Shown here: positions 1 to 6,815 of the stretch, in pieces | How the letters are laid out: each line of letters opens with the position of its first letter | How positions within the stretch are numbered: the stretch's first letter is position 1 | NCBI GenBank assembly: GCA_027038095.1 | Contig: JALVYA010000078.1 | Location: 1-12,103 of the forward strand | DNA length: 12,103 bases | Direction: 5' to 3' | From: Archaeoglobaceae archaeon | Lineage (GTDB): Archaea > Halobacteriota > Archaeoglobi > Archaeoglobales > Archaeoglobaceae | The notes under the pieces: model-generated | Told to the model about the DNA's origin: nothing | The model's input: the letters and a program-made list of their open reading frames with translations, nothing else | The model's database searches: none | Made by a program: the position numbers and the translations under genes

Positions 1-83
1 GACTGTTTGTCAGGTAGAATATATTTTACTTACTATTCCTGAATTACATTAATAATCTTTTATGTTTCCCTTAAAAATAGCTG

Positions 84-212
84 TTGCTGAACGGGGACAA
101 AATCCCGAAAGACTTCATCTGGATTAACGACAGGAAGTTAATCGAACACGGAATAAATCTAAAAAATACTTGGCTTTGGATTCCGAATCTTGGAGATTTG
201 CTAAAAGGATAA
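84..212 (+). CDS. Small ORF, possible C-terminal remnant of an unknown gene
   Basis: An open frame runs from just after a TAG at 78-80 to a TAA at 210-212, giving about 42 residues with readable protein-like composition, including a Trp/Ile-rich stretch (WINDRKLIEHGI, then NTWLWIPNLGDLL). There is no ATG; a TTG at 84 is the only candidate start, so this may be the tail of a decayed gene rather than a complete one. It lies in AT-rich DNA and ends 6 bp before the next small ORF. I do not recognise a family. Confidence that it is expressed is low. Confidence 0.2.
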   Translation: MLNGDKIPKDFIWINDRKLIEHGINLKNTWLWIPNLGDLLKG

Positions 213-218
213 GTATTG

Positions 219-335
219 ATGAAATCGAGAAGAATTGAAGAATTAATGATAAAATTTGGTAAAGTTAAACAGGGTGATGAGTGGTATTCAAGGTTATTTA
301 CAAGTTGCTCGGATTATTTAGTTAAGTTTAAATAA
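219..335 (+). CDS. Hypothetical 38-residue ORF
   Basis: ATG at 219 to TAA at 333-335 encodes a 38-residue, basic, soluble-looking peptide that begins MKSRRIEELMIKFG and ends DYLVKFK. It follows the preceding fragment by 6 bp and lies 21 bp upstream of the HhH-GPD gene on the same strand, so the three could share a transcript. No family is recognised. No clear Shine-Dalgarno sequence is visible; AAAAGGAT at 203-210 is a weak candidate. It may be a genuine small gene or a chance ORF in AT-rich DNA. Confidence 0.25.
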   Translation: MKSRRIEELMIKFGKVKQGDEWYSRLFTSCSDYLVKFK

Positions 336-356
336 CCAAACAAATAATATAATGGC

Positions 357-1085
357 ATGAATAGTAATGGAGTGTATTATATAGTCCTTAAATCTGGCGA
401 AATATATAGAAAGAAATTTCTTGATAAGAATTTTTTAAGAGAAAGGCTATCTATTAACGTTAATGAACTGAAAAAGAATAAATTGGAGGCATTAAAGTTC
501 TTTTTTAGCAGGGTTCTTTTCCAAGGAAGGCGTGATGAACTATCAGAAAAAGTATATAGTTACGTTAAAGAAATTTTAGAAGACTGTTTGCAAAGGTTTG
601 GTAAGATAGATGAAAAGATATGTGAAGATAAATTAAAAGAAATAAAAGGGAACAAAGGAAAAATTAGATATAGAGATATAGAATTAGTTACAGAAACTTT
701 AAAAAAATTTAAAGATGAAAACATAGTTATATACTCTATTGAAAAGATACAAAATGGACATATCAAAGAACTTTACAATGAATTAAACGACATTAAAGGA
801 ATAGGACAGAAGACTTCTTCATTCTTTTTAAGGGATTTAGTCCTTCTCTTTGAACTGAAAATAAATAAAAAAGAGGATGCCGTGTATTTGCAACCGATAG
901 ATACTTGGGTAAGAAAAGGATTAGAGGTTTTGTTTGGAATAAAAGACGAGAATGACAAAGAATTAAAAAGGAAAATAGCAAACATTTGTAGGTCTGTTGA
1001 GGATTCTGTTAAATTTAATGCTGGTTTATGGATTATTGGAACGCATCCATATCATATCCTAAATGAGTTATCTAAAAATCTTTAG
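357..1085 (+). CDS. HhH-GPD superfamily DNA glycosylase/AP lyase homologue
   Basis: This 242-residue protein carries a helix-hairpin-helix near residues 143-160 (IKGIGQKTSSFFLRD). Lys152 sits where bifunctional glycosylase/lyases place their Schiff-base lysine. The GPD-loop aspartate follows in PIDTWVRK (Asp182). Both catalytic positions of the superfamily are therefore present, and base excision with strand cleavage is the likely activity. The four-cysteine Fe-S cluster loop of EndoIII and MutY is absent; only Cys77, Cys89 and Cys211 occur. Length suits the Fe-S-less OGG2/AGOG-type enzymes, but I cannot assign a subfamily or substrate. The N-terminal half is highly charged and Lys-rich. The gene is much more AT-rich than the housekeeping genes to the right, which suggests recent acquisition. 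It sits in an island with a dead IS beside tRNA-Glu. ATG at 357 is the first start after in-frame stops; AT-rich DNA (about 341-350) precedes it. Confidence 0.7.
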   Translation: MNSNGVYYIVLKSGEIYRKKFLDKNFLRERLSINVNELKKNKLEALKFFFSRVLFQGRRDELSEKVYSYVKEILEDCLQRFGKIDEKICEDKLKEIKGNKGKIRYRDIELVTETLKKFKDENIVIYSIEKIQNGHIKELYNELNDIKGIGQKTSSFFLRDLVLLFELKINKKEDAVYLQPIDTWVRKGLEVLFGIKDENDKELKRKIANICRSVEDSVKFNAGLWIIGTHPYHILNELSKNL

Positions 1086-1227
1086 ATAATATTTTTAATT
1101 CTTCAATAATTATTCTTTTTCCGAGTTTCAGGAAACTCCTAAAAAATATTTCATCATTTCTGATTTTATCTTTTATTAGTTCTAATTATCTTTCTGTATA
1201 TTCAGTCTTTAAGGTAAATTTGCTAGG
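1072..1227 (-). pseudogene. Possible decayed minus-strand coding remnant
   Basis: Reading the minus strand from about 1227 leftward gives one frame with two readable stretches, separated by a single TAA: first about 15 residues (...SKFTLKTEYTER), then LELIKDKIRNDEIFFRSFLK continuing through about 15 more residues to a TAG at 1072-1074. The helical, charged composition looks protein-like. There is no start codon, and the frame is closed by TGA upstream. Its end overlaps the 3' end of the convergent glycosylase gene by 14 bp. AT-rich DNA yields such frames by chance, so this is a weak call. No family is recognised. Confidence 0.2.
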
Positions 1228-1243
1228 ATTATCACTTGGTCAT

Positions 1244-1923
1244 GAGGGTGTCAAGAATAGCAACAAAAAATAAATAAACTAAATAAAAGATATGCAATCC
1301 ACACTAAGGCAATTAGTGGACTGCGTTAAATCTACAAACTTTGAAGGAATGAGAAAGACGTGGAATTAAAGGTATTAGCTGGACCGTTATACTTTTTTGG
1401 ACTTTCTTTGAGGAGGACGAGTGAATTCTTATCCCTCTTTGAGGGGATAAGTCATGAATCTGTGAGAATATACTACCATAGGATTAAGAAGGTTTTAAAG
1501 AAACCCGAAAAAAGGAAGAGAAGGCTTATTGCAATAGACGAAACCAATTAGGCTGGAGAAAAGGTTAATCTTTGTATGGGCTGCAATAGATTGATTCGAA
1601 GGAATGTCTTGCTGTATGGGCTTCTGAAGGAAGAGGAAGCTTTGAAGCCTACGTTTTCTTGAAAGAGGCTCTAAAATATTGTGAAAATAAGCCAGAAGTG
1701 GTTGTTGACAGGGGATTCTGGTATAGATGGGCTCTACAGAGACTCGGTAAAGTACAGGCATGAAACCTTTGGTGAATGCTGTAGAGGCATTCTTTTCTGG
1801 GTTTAAGGAAAGAACAGAGAGATTCCAGAATCGATTCCTTTTAACAGTTCTTTTGAGTGCAGAGCTAGTTGGAGAGTTTTGTAGCATTCTATAACTACTG
1901 GGGGTGTTTATCTTGATACTCTC
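1244..1923 (+). mobile_element. Degenerate IS6-like insertion sequence (about 680 bp)
   Basis: The outer ends form imperfect inverted repeats: GAGGGTGTCAAGA at 1244-1256 and the reverse complement of 1911-1923, GAGAGTATCAAGA, matching at 11 of 13 positions. Between them lies a single decayed transposase gene filling most of the element, as in compact IS6-family elements of roughly this size. The 8-bp flanks (TTGGTCAT and CAGATAAA) do not match, so no target duplication is visible; it may have decayed, or the true ends may differ by a few bases. The right end is 43 bp from the 3' end of tRNA-Glu. The element cannot move by itself because its transposase is broken. Confidence 0.7.
1292..1905 (+). 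pseudogene. Decayed DDE transposase (IS6/IS240-like)
   Basis: Joining frames recovers a complete archaeal IS6-like DDE transposase. The pieces are an N-terminus from ATG 1292 ([19 protein letters not shown]), a helical region ([32 protein letters not shown]), the first catalytic Asp in IAIDET (codon 1537-1539), the second in VVVDRGFWYRWALQRLG (Asp codon 1707-1709), and the Glu in AVEAFFSGFKERTERF (codon 1784-1786). The C-terminal part reads on through NSSFE to VAFYNYWG. The three catalytic codons lie in three different reading frames, and in-frame stops occur near 1549 and 1591, so several indels separate them. The longest intact frame is only about 63 codons from GTG 1360. No functional product is expected. 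The family call rests on motif spacing and similarity I recognise; the exact IS name is unknown. Confidence 0.8.
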
Positions 1924-1935
1924 CAGATAAAGTAG

Positions 1936-1966
1936 ATAAAAAATCTTGGAAAATAAAATAAGAATA
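1936..1966 (-). terminator. T-rich terminator of tRNA-Glu
   Basis: Immediately downstream of the tRNA 3' end on the minus strand are T-runs (TTATTTTATTTT, then TTTTTT) of the kind that ends archaeal transcripts. There is no stem-loop requirement and none is seen. Confidence 0.5.
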
Positions 1967-2041
1967 TGCTCCGGCCGGGATTTGAACCCGGGTCACGGGA
2001 TCGAGAGTCCCGTATGATTGGCCGGGCTACACCACCGGAGC
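1967..2041 (-). tRNA. tRNA-Glu (anticodon CTC)
   Basis: The reverse strand folds into a full cloverleaf of 75 nt. The acceptor GCTCCGG pairs with CCGGAGC, followed by discriminator A. The anticodon stem CGGGA/TCCCG encloses the loop CTCTCGA, giving anticodon CTC, which reads GAG (Glu). The T-loop is TTCAAAT within a GC-rich stem. CCA is not encoded. Its 3' end faces the AT-rich accessory tract (1-1960), the usual orientation for a tRNA-associated integration site, although no duplicated tRNA 3' fragment was found inside this window. Confidence 0.95.
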
Positions 2042-2070
2042 TTTGATAGCCTGAATAAAGGCAAACCCTA

Positions 2071-2090
2071 GAGAGTATATATCTCTTTCG
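2071..2090 (-). promoter_or_regulatory. TATA/BRE promoter of tRNA-Glu
   Basis: On the minus strand CGAAAGAGATATATACTC gives a purine-rich BRE followed by a clear TATA box about 35 bp upstream of the tRNA 5' end. The predicted start is about 10 nt before the mature tRNA. Confidence 0.6.
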
Positions 2091-2226
2091 CTGCCGTTGC
2101 CAGTTTTGGTTTTTCATTTCTGAGTATTGCTGATTCGTACACAGTTATCTGCCACCATCGATAACCTCTCCATTCTCCAGTTTGCTCCGTAAATTCTGTA
2201 AATCTTTTCAGTTTTCCTGCCCGCTA

Positions 2227-2238
2227 CCGTTATATTGC
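2227..2238 (+). promoter_or_regulatory. TATA box of the DHH-family gene
   Basis: CGTTATATTGCC is centred about 26 bp before ATG 2260, so transcription would begin at or next to the start codon. No Shine-Dalgarno sequence precedes the ATG, so a leaderless mRNA is likely. The stretch 2091-2226 between this promoter and that of the divergent tRNA holds nothing else I can recognise. Confidence 0.5.
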
Positions 2239-2259
2239 CTTCTTAAAACCTGAAGTTCA

Positions 2260-4344
2260 ATGAAGTGCGAAAAGTGTGGTGGCAGAGGCTACATAGAAGT
2301 CGAAGAAACGTGCCCGAACTGCAAAGGTAGCGGGAAAGCTAAGAGTTTCGATCCCAAGCTAACCGCAGAACTGAGTGACGAACAGATATCTATGTTTGCC
2401 AGAGGCATCTGTGGGGTTTGCAGGGGAAGCGGAAAGGTAAAAATCACCAGAATCTGCCCGGAATGCGAGGGCAGTGGAAAGGTAAACACCTGCAGGCTGT
2501 GTGGTGCAAAAATAAAGGGTGACGCTGATTTATGCCCGAAATGCAGGAGAAAACCCCATGCGTACCAGCTCAGGAATAGCTGCGGAATTGAGGACGTAAG
2601 GTTGAACAGAGTGTACGTGGGAAAAGTCTCCGGTGTTACCGACATAGGAGTTTTCGTAAACCTGAACAAGAGGCTCAGGGGATTAATTCACAGAAAAAAC
2701 CTTGGAAACGTAAAGCTGAGTGAGAACGAAGACGTGCTCGTAAAGGTGTCCAACATAAGGCCTACAGGGGAAATTGACCTCGTACTGATGCCGATGAACG
2801 ACTACGCCGTTGTCGAGGTTTCCAAGGAAGCTCCGTTAATAAAAATCTGCGAATCCGGCGATTACGCGGGAAAGCTGGTGGAAATCAGAGGAAAGGTAAC
2901 GCACATAAAGCAAACTGCAGGCCCTACGGTTTTTACAGTGATTGACGAGAGCGGAGCCATAAACGCAGTTGCGTTTGAAGGGGGCGATAGAGCATATCCC
3001 GAAATCAAGGTCGACGACGTTGTAAAGGCCGTGGGCATTGTCAGGAGGAGAGACGCAAAACCGCAGTTAGAAGTGCTGGAGATGGAAAGACTTCTGGGAA
3101 AAGAGGCTTACGAAATACAGAGGTCGATAGAAAGAGAGCTTGAGAGAAAAAGTGAACCCATCTTTCGGGGCTTCCTGATAGAAAGCGAGGTGCTCGAAAG
3201 ACTGAAAGAAGAGATGATGAACGTTGCAAAAGAGTTAAGGAGAGCTGTTTTTGAGTCGAGACCCGTAATAATAAGGCACCACTGGGACGCTGATGGCGTT
3301 TGCAGTGGAGTGGCACTGGAAGTGGCTTTGGTGGATCTGGTGGAAAAGGTGCACCCGGATCCCGAAGCCAAATACTACTTGGTTAAGAGAAAAGTTTCGA
3401 GGGCACCATTTTACGAACTTGAAGATGTCGTTAAAGATCTGGACGAGGCTTTGGAAGACATGGAAAAGCACGGAGACAAAATACCTCTCGTCGTTCTCGC
3501 AGATAACGGGTCGGGTTGCGAAGACATTCCAGCCATAAGACAGTTTCTGACCTTTGGAGCGGACGTTATAACTGTCGATCACCACTTTCCGGACGAGGAA
3601 GTTGACAGCTACCTCCTCTACCACGTTAACCCTTACAAGGCTGGAGGAGACAGCAACTACACAGCGGGGGTTCTGTGCGTTGAAATAGCAAGAATGGTGA
3701 ACCCAGACGTTGAAGGACTGGAATTCCTCGCCGGTGTTTCAGTGGTTGGAGACAGAAGTGAAGGTGAAGTTCTGAAGTACGTGGAGCTCAGCGGTTACAG
3801 CAAAGAGGAACTTTACGATGCGAGTCTGGCTCTGGAGTTTGAGGGATTTTACCTGAGGTTCAGGTCTGCGAGCGGAATAATACACGAAATTCTCGGATTT
3901 GGTAGGAAGGACAGGCAGAAGAAACTGATAGAGATGCTATCGAGTTACGCCAAGGAGGCGATAGAAGCACAGCTAAAAACGGCTATGAGTGGCTTAAAAG
4001 TTCAGCAGCTTTCGAATGGTGTCGCTTTAGCCGCTCTGGACATTGAAAACTACACAAGAAGGTTTACCTTTCCACCCCCCGGAAAGCTCACGGGAGAGGT
4101 GCACGACAGGCTGAAAAAGGACTACAGCAAAATAGTCACGATAGGTTATGGTCCTGACTTTGCGGTAATCAGGAGCGAAGGGGTTGAACTGGACATACCG
4201 AAGTTCGTCAGAGAGCTGCAGGAGGAGATACCGGATGGGGGTGTGGAAGGAGGAGGACATTTGGTAGTTGGTTCCATCAAGTTCGTTCCGGCAAAGAGAA
4301 AGGAAGTACTCTCAAAGCTGGCGGCAAAAATAGGTGCGCTTTAG
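2260..4344 (+). CDS. RecJ-like DHH phosphoesterase with DnaJ-type zinc fingers (COG1107-type)
   Basis: The 694-residue protein has a distinctive archaeal architecture. Residues 1-75 carry four CxxCxGxG repeats (Cys3/6, 18/21, 51/54, 67/70) like the DnaJ zinc domain, with a 30-residue insert between the second and third. A zinc ribbon follows (Cys78/81, 92/95). Next come an S1-like RNA/DNA-binding domain at about 113-178 and an OB-fold at about 205-275. A DHH phosphoesterase core has RHHWDADG (Asp343, Asp345), ADNGSG (Asp415), VDHH (440-442) and a GDRSEG loop (Asp498). The C-terminal DHHA1-like part ends with GGGH (664-667). All metal-binding motifs are intact, so a Mn/Mg-dependent nuclease or phosphoesterase acting on nucleic acid is likely. 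The precise substrate is unknown; the name RecJ-like reflects fold, not proven function. It is a single gene flanked by tRNAs, apparently leaderless. Confidence 0.9.
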   Translation: MKCEKCGGRGYIEVEETCPNCKGSGKAKSFDPKLTAELSDEQISMFARGICGVCRGSGKVKITRICPECEGSGKVNTCRLCGAKIKGDADLCPKCRRKPHAYQLRNSCGIEDVRLNRVYVGKVSGVTDIGVFVNLNKRLRGLIHRKNLGNVKLSENEDVLVKVSNIRPTGEIDLVLMPMNDYAVVEVSKEAPLIKICESGDYAGKLVEIRGKVTHIKQTAGPTVFTVIDESGAINAVAFEGGDRAYPEIKVDDVVKAVGIVRRRDAKPQLEVLEMERLLGKEAYEIQRSIERELERKSEPIFRGFLIESEVLERLKEEMMNVAKELRRAVFESRPVIIRHHWDADGVCSGVALEVALVDLVEKVHPDPEAKYYLVKRKVSRAPFYELEDVVKDLDEALEDMEKHGDKIPLVVLADNGSGCEDIPAIRQFLTFGADVITVDHHFPDEEVDSYLLYHVNPYKAGGDSNYTAGVLCVEIARMVNPDVEGLEFLAGVSVVGDRSEGEVLKYVELSGYSKEELYDASLALEFEGFYLRFRSASGIIHEILGFGRKDRQKKLIEMLSSYAKEAIEAQLKTAMSGLKVQQLSNGVALAALDIENYTRRFTFPPPGKLTGEVHDRLKKDYSKIVTIGYGPDFAVIRSEGVELDIPKFVRELQEEIPDGGVEGGGHLVVGSIKFVPAKRKEVLSKLAAKIGAL

Positions 4345-4366
4345 CACGTGTTTTATGCTTTAAATC

Positions 4367-4434
4367 TGCGATAATTTTGCGATAAATTTTATTAGTGATA
4401 CAGAAAATAAATTTAGTAACAGACAGTAACTGAC
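4367..4434. repeat. Short direct repeats in the intergenic region
   Basis: Two small repeats lie between the DHH gene and tRNA-Ser: TGCGATAA at 4367-4374 and 4378-4385 (11-bp period), and a tandem decamer AGTAACAGAC/AGTAACTGAC at 4415-4434. They could be protein-binding sites or chance in AT-rich DNA. The rest of 4345-4470 shows nothing recognisable apart from T-runs that may end the DHH transcript. Confidence 0.3.
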
Positions 4435-4472
4435 AGAACGCTGAATTCGATGTTTGAATTGCCCTCTTTAGG

Positions 4473-4488
4473 CAAAACGTTTAAAAGT
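4473..4488 (+). promoter_or_regulatory. BRE/TATA promoter of tRNA-Ser
   Basis: CAAAACGTTTAAAAGT combines a BRE-like purine stretch and a TATA box about 40 bp upstream of the tRNA, predicting a start near 4508 and a short 5' leader. Confidence 0.55.
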
Positions 4489-4523
4489 AGTTACACTGTT
4501 AATTAAATCAGGTATCGGGTGGA

Positions 4524-4604
4524 GCCGGGGTTGCCGAGTGGTAAGGCGTCGGTCTGCTAAACCGATGGGCTTCGCCCGCGTGGGTTCGAATCCCACCCCC
4601 GGCG
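4524..4604 (+). tRNA. tRNA-Ser (anticodon GCT)
   Basis: This is an 81-nt class II tRNA. The acceptor GCCGGGG pairs with CCCCGGC and is followed by discriminator G. The anticodon stem TCGGT/ACCGA encloses CTGCTAA, giving GCT, which reads AGC/AGT. A long variable arm with a GGGCTTCGCCC hairpin at 4567-4577 is diagnostic of Ser/Leu tRNAs. CCA is not encoded. The convergent rnp4 gene stops only 9 bp beyond its 3' end. Confidence 0.95.
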
Positions 4605-4613
4605 TATCACATT

Positions 4614-4940
4614 TCATCTGGCTTCTGGTTTAACAGATGTCTTCGGTTTAAGTGGTATCCTCCTGATGTAACCGCAGTTAAGGCATGTAATAATCACTCT
4701 GTCTTTTTTAACCCTGACCCTGATTTTATCGTGTCTGTACGGATAAAAACACTTCTTGCAAAAGTTTCTAAGCTCTCTGGGTATTCTTACTCTGTATTTT
4801 GAAGCTATTCTTCTCGAAAGTTCCACATACCTTCTTGCAAGCTCGTAGTCTTCAAATTTCACGTTTTCCGCCAGTTTCAGGAGTTTCTCAATTCTCGACA
4901 TTGCAAGTTCTTTCTCTATTTTCTTATCTCTTTTCAGCAT
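4614..4940 (-). CDS. rnp4: Ribonuclease P protein component 4 (Rpp21/Rpr2 homologue)
   Basis: This 108-residue basic protein matches the archaeal RNase P subunit Rnp4 in size and pattern. N-terminal helices (about 1-50) include RIEKLLKLAE and ELARRYVELSRRIASKYRVRIP, and a zinc ribbon follows with FCKKC (Cys61, Cys64) and ITCLNCG (Cys86, Cys89). The tail is basic. Rnp4 binds the specificity part of RNase P RNA together with Rnp3 and helps remove 5' leaders from pre-tRNAs. The gene lies between tRNA-Ser and tRNA-Asn. Its 3' end is 9 bp from the 3' end of convergent tRNA-Ser, with no T-run between, so its transcript may extend antisense into that tRNA. The ATG at 4940 is preferred; the next Met is residue 14. 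A TATA-like element lies at 5029-5039, and GGGGAT sits 8 bp before the ATG as a weak ribosome site. Confidence 0.9.
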   Translation of the reverse strand: MLKRDKKIEKELAMSRIEKLLKLAENVKFEDYELARRYVELSRRIASKYRVRIPRELRNFCKKCFYPYRHDKIRVRVKKDRVIITCLNCGYIRRIPLKPKTSVKPEAR

Positions 4941-5028
4941 TTTTGAATCCCCATCTGCAGGTTTTTGAACTGTTACGCTGTTTCTGGTTAATCTCAGTAA
5001 TACCAGCGAGTACGTACATCAAGCAGGC

Positions 5029-5039
5029 AAATAAAAAGT
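5029..5039 (-). promoter_or_regulatory. Possible TATA box for rnp4
   Basis: ACTTTTTATTT on the minus strand lies about 90 bp upstream of the rnp4 ATG and would give a 5' leader of about 65 nt. It overlaps the T-rich stretch (5030-5072) that probably terminates tRNA-Asn, so rnp4 could also be read through from the tRNA promoter. Confidence 0.35.
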
Positions 5040-5073
5040 GTTGTGCAAAATGTGCACATTGCAGAAATAAAAG

Positions 5074-5146
5074 CGCCGCCGGCAGGATTCGAACCTGCGA
5101 CCATCGGCTTAACAGGCCGACGCTCTACCAGCTAAGCTACGGCGGC
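5074..5146 (-). tRNA. tRNA-Asn (anticodon GTT)
   Basis: A 73-nt cloverleaf. The acceptor GCCGCCG pairs with CGGCGGC, with discriminator G. The anticodon stem TCGGC/GCCGA encloses CTGTTAA, giving anticodon GTT for AAC/AAT. The D-arm is GCTTAGCTGGTAGAGC and the T-arm GCAGG-TTCGAAT-CCTGC. CCA is not encoded. It is on the same strand as proS upstream and rnp4 downstream. Confidence 0.95.
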
Positions 5147-5187
5147 ACACCGAACCCTGCCGGAACAGAAGTGAGATAAAAGATAGA

Positions 5188-5201
5188 GCATTTAAACTTT
5201 G
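5188..5201 (-). promoter_or_regulatory. TATA box of tRNA-Asn
   Basis: GCAAAGTTTAAATG on the minus strand is centred about 48 bp upstream of the tRNA 5' end, just past the proS stop codon. This gives the tRNA its own promoter and a leader of about 20 nt for RNase P to remove. Confidence 0.55.
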
Positions 5202-5237
5202 CCCTCCGAAGTTTGGCGTTTTCACAACTTCAGCACA

Positions 5238-6710
5238 TCAGTAAGTCCTCGCCACAGCGTTCAGTTTACCCTCTTTACCGCAGACAACGCACCTACCCTC
5301 GCCTTCAAAGCTTACAGGAGACTCAATTACCTCTCCAAGCACGCTGCCAAACTCATCCAGCCTTTCACCGCACCTCTCGGAATCGCAGAGGTATGTGAAA
5401 ACAACACCGTTCCTGACGTGGCTTTCCACTTCATCGAGGCTCTCGCACAGCACTATTTTTTCCTTCATGCTGTTCAGAGCCCTGATGTAGAGTCTCTCTC
5501 TCATCTCTTCTCCCCACTGCTCGATCATCTCCGGAATTTTCTCTTTCTCCACCTTAAACTTCCTCTTTTCATCTCTGAAAGAGACGACAGCCGTTCCCTC
5601 CTCGACTTCTCTCGGTCCCACCTCTATTCTGACTGCCGCTCCCCTAAGCTCCCACCTGTAGTATTTAGCCCCCGGTCTCTCCTCGCTTTCATCTACAACG
5701 ACCCTGTACTTCTTCAGTTCCTCTCCAATCTCTCTCGCAACTCTCAGCACCTCGCCTTCCCTGCCCTTGTAGAGCACCGGTATAACGACTACCTGCACGG
5801 GAGAGACTTCAAACGGTAAAACCAGCCCGAGATCGTCGCCGTGAACGGATATGAGAGCAGCTATGCACCTTTCCGATATGCCGTAGCACGTCTGGTAGGC
5901 AAAGCTGTGCTCACCGTCAGGCGTCTCGTAGGTTATGTCAAAAGTTCTGGCGAAGTTGTCGCCAAGGTTGTGAACAGTCCCGATCTGCAATGTCTTTCCA
6001 TCCGGCATTACCGTGTCAAAGGCAATCGTGTACACGGCTCCGGGGAACTTATCCCATTCGGGTCTTTTGCATATCAGGTAAGGAATCGCCAGCCTGTCGT
6101 AAAATTCTCTGTAATACGCCACAGCTTTCCTGACCTGTTCTTCAGCGTCTTCAAAAGTTGCGTGTATTGTGTGAGCCTCCTTAAACGAAGTTATTTCTCT
6201 GAGTCTTATCAGCGGTCTGGTGTGTTTTGTCTCGTACCTGAACGTGTTCACGACCTGATATACCCTTAACGGCAAATCTGCGTGGCTCCTTATCCACAGT
6301 CTGAACATCGGATACATCGCTGTCTCGCTCGTCGGCCTGAGAGCGAGTTTCACGTCAAGCTCATCCTTTCCTCCGTGAGTTACCCAGTAAACCTCGTTTT
6401 CAAACCCCTTTATGTGCTCACCTTCTTTTCCTAACTCGGTTTCAGGTATCAGTGCGGGAAAGTAAACCTCCTCGTGCTCTCTGTCCATGATCTCCCTGAG
6501 AATTCCATAAACGCTCTTTCGAATTCTGAAACCGAACGGATACCATACGTAAAGCCCCTTGACGGGATACCTAACGTCCATTATTTCTGCTCTCTGAATC
6601 AGCTCGTGATACCACTCTGAAAAGTTTTTCTTTGGAGGTAACTTTTCCACCTGCCTGGACTTTTTCGAACCCTTTTCATTCCCTTCATTCAGATCACTCA
6701 AGTTTACCAC
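5238..6710 (-). CDS. proS: Prolyl-tRNA synthetase (archaeal/eukaryotic type)
   Basis: This 490-residue class II aminoacyl-tRNA synthetase attaches proline to tRNA-Pro. The N-terminal catalytic signature [20 protein letters not shown] is at about 28-47. Motif 1 lies around residue 85 (VYFPALIPE), the LRPTSET loop at 124-130, motif 2 at about 157-181 (FRYE, then [18 protein letters not shown]), and motif 3 at 277-287 ([11 protein letters not shown]). An anticodon-binding domain spans about 305-400. A C-terminal zinc domain follows with Cys442, Cys447, Cys474 and Cys477, ending in the terminal Tyr typical of this type. There is no bacterial-type editing insertion. The start is GTG at 6710; a TTG four codons on or a later start is possible because the first 20 residues are poorly conserved and Lys/Glu-rich. 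The DUF2103 gene lies 105 bp upstream on the same strand. Confidence 0.95.
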   Translation of the reverse strand: MVNLSDLNEGNEKGSKKSRQVEKLPPKKNFSEWYHELIQRAEIMDVRYPVKGLYVWYPFGFRIRKSVYGILREIMDREHEEVYFPALIPETELGKEGEHIKGFENEVYWVTHGGKDELDVKLALRPTSETAMYPMFRLWIRSHADLPLRVYQVVNTFRYETKHTRPLIRLREITSFKEAHTIHATFEDAEEQVRKAVAYYREFYDRLAIPYLICKRPEWDKFPGAVYTIAFDTVMPDGKTLQIGTVHNLGDNFARTFDITYETPDGEHSFAYQTCYGISERCIAALISVHGDDLGLVLPFEVSPVQVVVIPVLYKGREGEVLRVAREIGEELKKYRVVVDESEERPGAKYYRWELRGAAVRIEVGPREVEEGTAVVSFRDEKRKFKVEKEKIPEMIEQWGEEMRERLYIRALNSMKEKIVLCESLDEVESHVRNGVVFTYLCDSERCGERLDEFGSVLGEVIESPVSFEGEGRCVVCGKEGKLNAVARTY

Positions 6711-6753
6711 CCCGTAATCGTGAACGGAGAACAGACGGAGGAGTTGCTGAAGG

Positions 6754-6770
6754 CAATATTAAGATTTCGA
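6754..6770 (-). promoter_or_regulatory. BRE/TATA promoter of proS
   Basis: CGAAATCTTAATATTG on the minus strand gives a BRE-like stretch and TATA box ending 44 bp upstream of the GTG start, predicting a short leader of about 20 nt. Confidence 0.5.
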
Positions 6771-6815
6771 GTAGGTTTTTCGAGCGATGGGACTTAACGA
6801 GAATCACTTAAAAAC

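Noticed and set aside
1908..2117. A 69-codon minus-strand ORF.
   Set aside because: It runs through the tRNA-Glu gene; its sequence is translated tRNA.
4799..5179. A 126-codon plus-strand ORF.
   Set aside because: It is antisense to rnp4 and crosses the tRNA-Asn gene, so it is not a protein gene.
5199..6269. Long plus-strand ORFs of up to 206 codons opposite proS.
   Set aside because: They are antisense shadows of the well-supported proS gene and have no recognisable motifs.
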